From the NCBI GenBank assembly GCA_046331425.1, contig JAXLQU010000005.1, positions 138,958 to 202,957 of the forward strand: DNA of 64,000 nt, in the 5' to 3' direction. This document shows positions 54,144 to 61,625 of the stretch, piece after piece. Numbering within the stretch: the first letter of the stretch is position 1; each line of letters opens with the position of its first letter. A model generated the notes under the pieces. It did not search any database. It was not told the DNA's origin and was given only the letters and a program-made list of their open reading frames with translations. This DNA comes from JANNUT01 sp046331425 (GTDB lineage: Bacteria; Acidobacteriota; Polarisedimenticolia; J045). The position numbers and the translations under genes were made by a program.

Positions 54144-55741
54144 TTGCTCCTCCTGGCAAACCACAAAACCCCGCCGAACAAACCGACCACCAGCGGCAGA
54201 ACGATGACAACCGCGATGATGGTCGAGAACTGTTCGGGCTCGATCGACATCGACTGCTTGGCGTACTGCTTCTCGTCGGCACGACGAATCAACAACTCCT
54301 CACCTGTCAACCAGCGCATCAGGTTGACCGCGAGTTCGCCGTTGCTCTCGCGATCCCACGCAGCGTCTGCCATGAAATCGGCGTCGCCGACCACAACCAG
54401 TCGAGCCTCGACTCCCGCTTCGGGCCGCCCAGGCGACGGCTCGAACTTGCGGAACGCGGCGACGGCCAGACGGATCGGTTGACCGATCCAGATCTTCTGT
54501 GCGTCGGTATCGATTTCGGGGAGCTTGGTGCGACTCAGATCGGTTTCCACATAGGGGCTCGCGCCCGGAGTGACTGTGCCGCCGACCTCGACCAGCGAAT
54601 GGTGGAAGATCTGCTGGCGATTCATCACACGTTGAACATCGATCGGGCGCGCAAACGGCATCACCACGCGCAGACCACGCAGCGCCGACACAGCCGGATG
54701 CTCTCCGAACTGTTCGCCGACAACAGTGCGAGGATCCTTCTCTCCCGTGCGCGAACGCGGATCGAAGACCATCGCCGGCAGCGGGTTGATTCCCCACTGA
54801 CTCAACAGTCCGTCGGCGGGCCCTGGTGACCCGGTGAGTTGATCGGAGTCGGCATCGACCAGGGCCAAGACCCTTCCTCCGCGCTCCAGGTAGCGATCGA
54901 TCTCGCCGACCTCGGCCTCGGTCAGCGGTCGCCGGGGATCGGCAAGCACGAGCGCAGCCGCTTCGTCCGGTACGCGGTCCGTCGGACCGAGCGCGAGCTC
55001 TTTGAACTGGAAGTACTCGCGCTGCATCGCTGCCGCGAGCCGCTGGTGGCCGGCCCCCCCTTGGGCCTGCAACTCCCGCTCGCCGTGGCCGATCAACCAG
55101 TAGATCGTCTTGTTGGTCGCACGCGTCGCCTCCAACAATGCCGCCGCCAGATCGGCTTCATCGTGGCCGGGGAAGGTGACTTTGCGTTCACCACAGACAA
55201 CCACCGTCATGTTGGTGCCGCGCACGCCGAGTTGCTGCAACAGATCGGGCCGCTGAGAGGGATCGGCAACCACGACCTTTATCCGGTTGTTTTGATAGCG
55301 AAACGACTCGTACTGCTCGCGCACGACCCGGATGACGTTGCGTTGCTGCGGTCCTTCGGTGAAGAACCCGTAGACATCGACATCCTGTTCGATCGACCCC
55401 AGCACTCGGAGTGTCGCCGGATGCAACGAGAAGTCTCGGCCGCGAGTCAGATCCCAGCGCGTGTGATACCGCGCTGCGAAGAAGTTGATCAACAACAGCA
55501 GCATCACCAGAATCGCCGCGGAAGCGAGCGCCGAAGCACCCACCTTGACACGACGACCTCCGGTCGGGGCCGAGAGCGCATCACGTCGTCCCCATAACCC
55601 TAAGACCGTCAGCACCGCTCCGACGATCATCGTAGCGGTGTTGGCCGCGGGAGCCAGGCGCGGCGCCAACACGCCCCAGCCGGACGCCACGACCAGAAGT
55701 CCCAAGCCCAGCGGGAGGCTGACGTACGCGAGTCGCTTCAT
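54140..55741 (-). CDS. GldG-like ABC auxiliary membrane protein
   Basis: The 533-residue protein has two N-terminal membrane helices (about 6-26, 37-55) and a third at 75-95, a large extracytoplasmic domain, and a C-terminal helix (TIIAVVIVLPLVVGLFGGVL). VYGFFTEGPQQRN, YWLIGHGERELQ and LVDADSD-type sequences match the GldG/ABC-2 auxiliary family (DUF4350-like fold). ATG 55739-55741 lies 4 bases after the permease stop. In Bacteroidota GldG works with GldA and GldF in gliding; elsewhere the substrate is unknown. Confidence 0.88.
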   Translation of the reverse strand: MKRLAYVSLPLGLGLLVVASGWGVLAPRLAPAANTATMIVGAVLTVLGLWGRRDALSAPTGGRRVKVGASALASAAILVMLLLLINFFAARYHTRWDLTRGRDFSLHPATLRVLGSIEQDVDVYGFFTEGPQQRNVIRVVREQYESFRYQNNRIKVVVADPSQRPDLLQQLGVRGTNMTVVVCGERKVTFPGHDEADLAAALLEATRATNKTIYWLIGHGERELQAQGGAGHQRLAAAMQREYFQFKELALGPTDRVPDEAAALVLADPRRPLTEAEVGEIDRYLERGGRVLALVDADSDQLTGSPGPADGLLSQWGINPLPAMVFDPRSRTGEKDPRTVVGEQFGEHPAVSALRGLRVVMPFARPIDVQRVMNRQQIFHHSLVEVGGTVTPGASPYVETDLSRTKLPEIDTDAQKIWIGQPIRLAVAAFRKFEPSPGRPEAGVEARLVVVGDADFMADAAWDRESNGELAVNLMRWLTGEELLIRRADEKQYAKQSMSIEPEQFSTIIAVVIVLPLVVGLFGGVLWFARRSK

Positions 55742-55745
55742 CGCC

Positions 55746-56504
55746 TCATCTCCAGCGCTGACTGTCGACCACACCAGCCGTGATCTCCAGCAGGAACGCG
55801 GTGACGGTGACGAAGAAGACGACAGCCTGCGTTTCGATGACTCCCGACGCGAACGTGGAGAGGTTCTCTCCCGGAGTGAACTGACGAAGCTCCGATCCAA
55901 CCACCGGTACGAGTTCGGCCAAGCCGCCCGCTACGCTCGCGATCGCTGTCAACAACAACGCCAGCAACGCAGCGAGGAACGGGCTCTCGGTCAGACTCGA
56001 CGCCAACAGACCCAGCGCCAGCAGCAACGCTCCATACAACAGCGTCCCGACATAGCCGCTCCAGATTCGCGACGGATCGGCATCTCCTAGTCGCACCAAC
56101 ATCAGCGGCATCCAGAGCGTCATGGCGAGCATGCAGAGCAACATGAAAACCGAACCGAAGAACTTGCCCCACACGATATGCCGGGTCGTCATCGGAGCGG
56201 TCAGCAGCAGTTCTGCCGTGTGCTGTCGCCGCTCCTCGGCCAACAAGCGCATCGTCAGCAACGGCACGATGATCAAGAGCGCCCAGACGGCGTCATCTCC
56301 CAGCAGACTGGTGATCAACATCTCGGGAGGCGTCACCTTGGCAAGGGTGCGCAGTGCCATCATTCGCTGCTGGTTGTACGCATTCAGGGCAGCCAAGAAC
56401 AGCACACCCAAAATCATGAGGAATACCGCCATGGCGGCATACGCCAGCGGCGACACGAAGTAGGAACGCACTTCGCGCTTGAAAACCGCCCACACGAAGT
56501 TCAC
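55746..56504 (-). CDS. ABC-2 type permease (GldF-like)
   Basis: GTG 56502-56504 overlaps the ATPase stop (GTGA) and begins NFVWAVFKREVRSYFVSPLA, the usual opening of this permease family. The 252-residue protein has six helices and the cytoplasmic coupling block EERRQHTAELLLTAPM. It should form the membrane channel with the adjacent ATPase. The open frame reaches 56834 inside the ATPase gene and was discarded. The substrate is unknown. Confidence 0.92.
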   Translation of the reverse strand: MNFVWAVFKREVRSYFVSPLAYAAMAVFLMILGVLFLAALNAYNQQRMMALRTLAKVTPPEMLITSLLGDDAVWALLIIVPLLTMRLLAEERRQHTAELLLTAPMTTRHIVWGKFFGSVFMLLCMLAMTLWMPLMLVRLGDADPSRIWSGYVGTLLYGALLLALGLLASSLTESPFLAALLALLLTAIASVAGGLAELVPVVGSELRQFTPGENLSTFASGVIETQAVVFFVTVTAFLLEITAGVVDSQRWR

Positions 56505-57466
56505 GCCCGCGCCTCCTCGGTAACCACATCGCGAAAGACCTGTTCCAGAGTGGTCGACTCGGGCGTGATCTCCAACACCCCGTAGTCGGTCGCTACCAAA
56601 GCGCGTACGAACGCCGCGCGCGCCGCATCGTCCGGCTCGACATCGATGCGCAGCCGCTCTGCGTCGAGCCGTTCGACGTGATGTACCGCGGGCAGCGTCA
56701 TCAGCGCGGCAGGGTCCGCCGGCGCGTTCATCAATCGCACCAAAACCCGCCCGGCACCGCCCCGCTTGAGCAACTGGTCCATCGGCCCCTGCGCCACCAA
56801 CACACCCTTGCTGATGATGACCACGGTGTGACACGTCTCTTGCACCTCAGGCAGGATGTGACTGCACAGCACAACGGTGCGGTCCTTGCCGATCTCGCGC
56901 ACGATTCGGCGAATCGCAAACACTTGCGTTGGATCAAGACCGACAGTCGGTTCGTCGAGGATCAGGATTCGCGGTTCGTGAATCACCGCCTGCGCCAGGC
57001 CGACACGCTGGCGATACCCCTTGGACAGATTTCCGACCAGACGGTCGCGCACCTCTTGAAGGCCGCAACGTTCGATCGCCGCGTCGACCGACGGCTTGCG
57101 TTTCGGTCGTGGCACCGCACGAATCTCTGCCGCGAACGCCAAGTAGTCGCGAACCACCATCTCGGGATACAAGGGAGGTGCCTCGGGCAGGTAGCCGATT
57201 GCCTGGCGCATCCCCATCGGATCTTCGAGAACGTCGTGGCCAGCCATCAGTACACGACCCGAGGTAGGCGGAATCAGCCCGGTCATGACTTTCATGGTGG
57301 TCGACTTGCCCGCGCCGTTGGGGCCAAGAAAGCCCAGGATCTCGCCGCGGCGAACCGTGAAGGTGATCCCCTTCACCGCCTCGTATTGGCCGTAGACCTT
57401 GCGGAGGTTCTCGATCTGGATCATCGGCGCCGACTCGGTCGTCGTCGCCCGCTGTTCGGCGGTCAT
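56501..57466 (-). CDS. ABC transporter ATP-binding protein (GldA-like)
   Basis: The 321-residue ATPase has Walker A LGPNGAGKSTT, signature LSKGYRQRVGLAQAV, Walker B ILILDEPTVGLDP and a C-terminal regulatory extension (about 225-321). The family is CcmA/GldA. Translation starts at 57466 or possibly at ATG 57422-57424 (MIQIENLRKVYG), where the conserved domain begins. It heads the ATPase-permease-GldG-DUF4340 operon, with a candidate promoter at 57521-57549. Confidence 0.93.
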   Translation of the reverse strand: MTAEQRATTTESAPMIQIENLRKVYGQYEAVKGITFTVRRGEILGFLGPNGAGKSTTMKVMTGLIPPTSGRVLMAGHDVLEDPMGMRQAIGYLPEAPPLYPEMVVRDYLAFAAEIRAVPRPKRKPSVDAAIERCGLQEVRDRLVGNLSKGYRQRVGLAQAVIHEPRILILDEPTVGLDPTQVFAIRRIVREIGKDRTVVLCSHILPEVQETCHTVVIISKGVLVAQGPMDQLLKRGGAGRVLVRLMNAPADPAALMTLPAVHHVERLDAERLRIDVEPDDAARAAFVRALVATDYGVLEITPESTTLEQVFRDVVTEEARA

Positions 57467-57520
57467 TGAATCGCGCGCCCCGTTCCTCGCACGCCGCAGA
57501 ACCTCTGGCGCGGAGCAGCG

Positions 57521-57549
57521 TAAATACCGTCAAGGCGGGCGGGTGTCAA
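57521..57549 (-). promoter_or_regulatory. Candidate promoter of the Gld-like ABC operon
   Basis: On the minus strand a perfect TTGACA (57544-57549), a 17-base spacer and TATTTA (57521-57526) precede the ATPase start by about 55 bases. The -10 box is weak but the -35 and spacing are consensus. The 106-base gap between DUF721 and the ATPase holds nothing else of note. Confidence 0.45.
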
Positions 57550-57572
57550 CGAGTCGGGGTGATTCGAACGGA

Positions 57573-58013
57573 TCAGGACGCGGGGTCGGGCCGCCGGGTG
57601 AGGATGCGACGCGCCGCGTCGATCAGGCGTTCGCGGGGGCTGGCGTCGCTGGAGATCCGTGGTGCCGGCGGAGTCGGGAGGGCCGCTTCGGACGATCGAA
57701 CCTCGACACGTGAGACCGATTCGTCGAGTGCGCCTGCGATCGCATCGCGGAGTTCAGGCTCCAACGTCGAGAGTTGACGCTCCCAACCACTGCCCTTCAT
57801 CCAGATCACCGCGACGCCGTTGGGATCGAGCGAGACAGAGAGTAGGTGCGGTGCGAGACTCGGACCGAGCGCCGTAGCAACGCGTGCCCGACGCACCGCT
57901 CGGCGCATCCGCTCCGGTCCGCCGACCGGAGCCGGCAGCCATCCCAGGGCGACGAACCCCTTTCGCCGCACCCCGCCCGGTTTCGCGCGCTCGCTCACGC
58001 CGCGACGATACAC
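57573..58013 (-). CDS. DUF721 (DciA-like) protein
   Basis: The product is up to 146 residues, or 141 if GTG 57996-57998 is the start. The core MRRAVRRARVATALGPSLAPH, LDPNGVAVIWMKGSGWERQL and STLEPELRDAIAG follows the DUF721 pattern, in which a conserved Trp precedes a helix. DciA, defined by this domain, helps load the replicative helicase in bacteria lacking DnaC/DnaI. The match is weak by eye and the C-terminus is a variable Pro/Arg tail. It is transcribed toward the ABC operon, whose own promoter lies between. Confidence 0.6.
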   Translation of the reverse strand: MYRRGVSERAKPGGVRRKGFVALGWLPAPVGGPERMRRAVRRARVATALGPSLAPHLLSVSLDPNGVAVIWMKGSGWERQLSTLEPELRDAIAGALDESVSRVEVRSSEAALPTPPAPRISSDASPRERLIDAARRILTRRPDPAS

Positions 58014-58142
58014 CTCTACGCCGCGAGCCGACGACGCGACGGTTCAACACTCGTCGTCACTTGTCGGAACCGACGGAGCGCCGGGTGCTCATTCGCGGCC
58101 AGAGTGGCTGTGCTATTGTCCCCGCCGGGAGGTTTCGCGACG

Positions 58143-58373
58143 ATGAGCATCGGCCATCATCACTGTCGATTCGTCTCTAGCTGGGGCGGAACGCTGCACT
58201 GTCAAGACACCGTGTACGAGGACGGGTTCTGCCGCTTCCACTACGAGTGCTATCTGCGTGGCGAGGTTCTGCCCAACGCACAGATCAACGAATCACTGTC
58301 CGACCAGAATCGGCGTCGCGACATCAACTTTCATGGCATCGAGCGCGAAACCAGTACCTATGTCAACGATTAG
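58143..58373 (+). CDS. Small Cys/His-rich protein of unknown function
   Basis: ATG 58143-58145 with GGGAGG nine bases upstream opens a 76-residue frame. Cys are at 8, 20, 30 and 36, with His at 5-7, 19 and 33: HHHC, then LHCQD, and FCRFHYECYLRGEV. The spacing suggests one small zinc site. The C-terminal half is polar. A TATTGT box at 58114-58119 could be its -10. It is a plus-strand gene between two minus-strand genes, not recognised as any family I can name. The ribosome site and Cys pattern support coding. Confidence 0.65.
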   Translation: MSIGHHHCRFVSSWGGTLHCQDTVYEDGFCRFHYECYLRGEVLPNAQINESLSDQNRRRDINFHGIERETSTYVND

Positions 58374-58397
58374 TTCGTCTGCACGACACCTGAAGAA

Positions 58398-59417
58398 CTA
58401 GCGCCCGCGTTGGAGTACGTAGCGGCGTACGGCGCGTGAGTGGTCTGCTAACGTCTTGGAAAATTCGTGTGTGCCATCGCCTCGCGACACGTAGTAGAGC
58501 GCACCGGTCCGTTGCGGCGCCAGCGCGGCCTGCAGCGCTGCCAATCCAGCCGAGGCGACCGGTCCAGGCGGCAGTCCACGATGCACGTAGGTGTTGTAGG
58601 GGTGATTCCACGCGAGATCGGCTCGTTTGATATCACCGTCCCAAGTACCGGCCAACTTCCGCGCGTAGATAACGGTTGGATCGATCTGTAGCGGCATATT
58701 GATGGCGAGTCGATCGGCAATCACACCGGCGATGCGAGCGCGTTCTTCGCCTACAGCCGTTTCCTTCTCCACCAGCGAAGCGATCGTTACCAACTGCCGC
58801 ATCGTTCTGCCGCTGCCGGCGATCGCGCCGGCCTCCGGCTGCACGAAGCGCTGGCGAAACGTGTCGACGATGGTCTTGGCGATCGAGTCGACCGACACAC
58901 CCTTGGCGAAGCGATAGGTTTCGGGAAACAGATACCCTTCCAGATCCCGCGCAGCGGGATCAAGGTCTCGTACCAGCGCGGCCGTACCGAAAACGCGGAT
59001 GAGTTCGCGCTCTTGGGCCAGGCCGGATGAGGCGATCGCTTTGGCTGTCTCGGCGAGCGTCAGCCCTTCGGGGATCGTCACGCTGACCAGGTTCATTTCA
59101 CCGCGACTCAGCTTGCGCGCAATCGCCGTCGGGCTCAGCGGCAGGCTGAATGCGTACTCGCCGGCCTTGAGTTGATTCTGAGAGCCTGACAGGCGCAGGA
59201 ACCAAGCGAAGGCCCAGGCCTTGGAAACGACACCCTTGCTCTCCAGCAGTGTTGCGACCTGCTTCGCACTGGCGCCCGAAGGAACGCTCACCACGATCGG
59301 CTCACCACCCGGGCTACCGAACGGCGTCGCCAAATACGAAAGCGTCGCACCACCCAGCGCCAGGGCACCGAGGCCCAGAGCCAAGATCACCAGCAGCACT
59401 CGTGTCGTACGCGTCAC
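58398..59417 (-). CDS. mltG: Endolytic transglycosylase MltG
   Basis: MltG cuts nascent glycan strands and limits their length. The 339-residue protein has an N-terminal membrane helix (VLLVILALGLGALALGGATL), a LysM-like region and the YceG catalytic domain. That domain shows DLEGYLFPETYRF, IASLVEKETAVGEERA with the catalytic Glu, and DPTVIYA followed by NTYVHRGLPPGPVASAG. The C-terminus YYVSRGDGTHEFSKTLADH is standard. The ATG overlaps the ruvX stop; the ruvX-mltG pairing is common. Confidence 0.95.
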   Translation of the reverse strand: MTRTTRVLLVILALGLGALALGGATLSYLATPFGSPGGEPIVVSVPSGASAKQVATLLESKGVVSKAWAFAWFLRLSGSQNQLKAGEYAFSLPLSPTAIARKLSRGEMNLVSVTIPEGLTLAETAKAIASSGLAQERELIRVFGTAALVRDLDPAARDLEGYLFPETYRFAKGVSVDSIAKTIVDTFRQRFVQPEAGAIAGSGRTMRQLVTIASLVEKETAVGEERARIAGVIADRLAINMPLQIDPTVIYARKLAGTWDGDIKRADLAWNHPYNTYVHRGLPPGPVASAGLAALQAALAPQRTGALYYVSRGDGTHEFSKTLADHSRAVRRYVLQRGR

Positions 59418-59836
59418 GGCATGGCCTGCTTGCGTTGATCGAGAAACGCCTGCAACACCAGCGCTGCGGCCATCTTGTCGATCACGTCCTTGCGGCGCTT
59501 GCGAGACACGTCGGCTTCCAGCAGTGCGCGCTCCGCCGACACGGTACTCATTCGTTCATCCCAACGATGAACCACGTACCCTTTGACGGTCAGCAACTGC
59601 ACGAACCGGTCCGCTTCATCGCTCATCACACCGCGGGTGCCATCGAGATTCAGAGGCAATCCCACGACAACCTCGCGTCCACTCCGCTCTTCGATTTCGC
59701 TCAGGATCTCTTTCAGGTCGTGCGTCATGTTCTTGCGAATGATCGTGCGAAGCGTGAAAGCGATCGTCTCGGTTTCGTCGCTCACCGCGAGTCCGAGCGT
59801 CTTCGTCCCCACATCGATTCCGAGGATGGCAGGCAT
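59414..59836 (-). CDS. ruvX: RuvX/YqgF-type Holliday junction resolvase
   Basis: The 140-residue RNase H-fold protein has GIDVGTKTLGLAVSDE with the first catalytic Asp, the VVVGLPLNLDGTRG block and the conserved DERMSTVSAERALLEADVSR motif. YqgF proteins also process the 5' end of pre-16S rRNA. ATG 59834-59836 was chosen because the fold begins at once; the frame extends to 59935 with a non-conserved head. It overlaps mltG by four bases. Confidence 0.94.
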   Translation of the reverse strand: MPAILGIDVGTKTLGLAVSDETETIAFTLRTIIRKNMTHDLKEILSEIEERSGREVVVGLPLNLDGTRGVMSDEADRFVQLLTVKGYVVHRWDERMSTVSAERALLEADVSRKRRKDVIDKMAAALVLQAFLDQRKQAMP

Positions 59837-59944
59837 GTCGGCATTGTCCGGGGCGGGAACCGCGCTGTCCAGCCAGGCGTGCGCCGTTCGGTCGCCGCGG
59901 TATAGTCCCGCCGCCGCACTCCTTTTCAGCATCAAGGTGACGCC

Positions 59945-61618
59945 ATGTTCTGTTCCCCTCTTTCATCGCGAGCCGTGCCGTTGGCCGTGTCGGTGCTCGT
60001 GTGCTCACTGCGGTTGTCGGCCGCCGGCGACGAGGTCCGTTCCGCACGGCCACATGAAGGCAGCGGTCCACCACACGAGCCTCGAGTGGTCGCTAATCGC
60101 ATGAGATCGCCCCTGATCGAGCTCGACGGCCTGCCGATCGAACCGTGGCTCAACCTTGCCTCCGCATCCGAAACGGAGCCGGAACGCGTCAACGAGTTGA
60201 TCCACTGGAACGCCACCCGCCGCTCACCCTTGCAAAACGGTTTCTCACGTCGGATCGATCGGTTACATGCGATCGAATTACGGCGAGAAGACCTGACCTA
60301 CCAAGCCCGGCGGTATGCCGAAGGGGTCGCGCAGTTGGGACAGCGTGGCGATGCGATCTGGCAGGCACTCGTCAGCGTGCGCGGCGCCCACGCGCTGCGG
60401 CTGAGACTGACGACCGATCTGCCCGTCGACGCAGCGGTCGCGGTTCGTAGCCTGCCCGACGGAGTTTGGGAGCGCCTCGAGTTCGCGGGCAATTCGAGTT
60501 GGACGCCCTCGCTGGCGGGCGAGACCGTCGCGCTGCGGGTCGTGTTGCCGGAACGCTCGGCGCGCGCCGCGATTCAAATCGACGACGTGGTCGAGTTGTT
60601 CGAGTTGGAGACCGACGGTACCGCACGCGGCGCGAGCCAGGCAGCCGGCTGCACCCTCGATCTTTCCTGCGCGAGCAGCGACGACGCGCTGTTGCTAGCG
60701 AGCCGCGCGGTTGGTCGAATGGTCTTCAGCAGCGGCGCCAGTTCTTATGTCTGTAGCGGCGGGCTGATCGGCGACGCAGAAGGAAGCGATATCCCTTACT
60801 TCCTTACGGCGCACCACTGCATCTCCTCCGAACCCGAGGCTCATAGCTTGGAAGTGACATGGGATTATCGAACCACCTCCTGCGGCGGATTCAGTGTCAA
60901 CCCCTCACTCCTTCCCCATAGCGTGGGGGCCACGGTACTGACCACCCGCAGTGAGAGCGATTACACGCTGCTGCGGTTGACGTCGATTCCTTCCGGTCGG
61001 AGCTTTCTGGGTTGGACCACTGCTTCTCCCGGCGCGAGCGTTCTGCGCCGAATCTCGCATCCGGCAGGCGGCCCGCAGAGTTACAGCGAGACGTTGGCGG
61101 CCACAACGGTCGGAACGATCTGCAGCGACGCACCGCGCTCGTGGTATCTCTACGAGGACCCATGGCTGGCGGGGATCGCCGGCGGAAGCTCGGGTTCCCC
61201 GGTCTGGATCGACGCGGGGCTGGTGGTTGGTCAGTTGTCCGGCACCTGCGGCGGCGCCGACTGCAACCCCTCCACCGATACGCTCGATGGCCGATTCGCA
61301 CGCGGCTTTTCCTTCATGCAGCCATGGCTCGATCCGGCGGCCGGTCCTGCGGCGCCGATTCAACTGCGCTCCACCTTCGTCGGAAGAAAGAAGGTCGTTC
61401 TGACCTGGACCGATACTGCCTCCGACGAAACACGATTCGATCTCTGGGCCAGCACGCGGGACCGCTCTCCCGTTTTGGTCGGCACGGCGGGACCAAACAG
61501 TTCACAGCTCGAGGTGCGGGGTCTGAAGCGAGCGACTTTCTACACGTTCACGCTGCAGGCCTGCCGCGACACCGGGTGCTCGGTCCCGGCGGCGCTCTCG
61601 CTGCGCACCAAGCGTTAG
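59945..61618 (+). CDS. Exported trypsin-like serine protease with C-terminal Fn3-like domain
   Basis: The 557-residue precursor has a signal peptide (VPLAVSVLVCSLRLSAAGDE). An N-terminal region of about 200 residues resembles a propeptide/beta domain, then comes a trypsin-like domain. The catalytic His is in FLTAHHCIS (290-291), Asp in ESDYTLLRL, and Ser416 in GGSSGSPVW. The layout resembles Achromobacter-type lysyl endopeptidase. A fibronectin-III-like module closes the protein (VVLTWTDTASDETRFDLWAS). A TATAGT box at 59901-59906 may be its -10. It is divergent from ruvX and would be secreted or periplasmic. Confidence 0.88.
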   Translation: MFCSPLSSRAVPLAVSVLVCSLRLSAAGDEVRSARPHEGSGPPHEPRVVANRMRSPLIELDGLPIEPWLNLASASETEPERVNELIHWNATRRSPLQNGFSRRIDRLHAIELRREDLTYQARRYAEGVAQLGQRGDAIWQALVSVRGAHALRLRLTTDLPVDAAVAVRSLPDGVWERLEFAGNSSWTPSLAGETVALRVVLPERSARAAIQIDDVVELFELETDGTARGASQAAGCTLDLSCASSDDALLLASRAVGRMVFSSGASSYVCSGGLIGDAEGSDIPYFLTAHHCISSEPEAHSLEVTWDYRTTSCGGFSVNPSLLPHSVGATVLTTRSESDYTLLRLTSIPSGRSFLGWTTASPGASVLRRISHPAGGPQSYSETLAATTVGTICSDAPRSWYLYEDPWLAGIAGGSSGSPVWIDAGLVVGQLSGTCGGADCNPSTDTLDGRFARGFSFMQPWLDPAAGPAAPIQLRSTFVGRKKVVLTWTDTASDETRFDLWASTRDRSPVLVGTAGPNSSQLEVRGLKRATFYTFTLQACRDTGCSVPAALSLRTKR

Positions 61619-61625
61619 CGGCGAA

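Noticed and set aside
57846..58142. Longer frame upstream of the small Cys/His protein
   Set aside because: It runs antisense through DUF721; the GGGAGG site points to ATG 58143.
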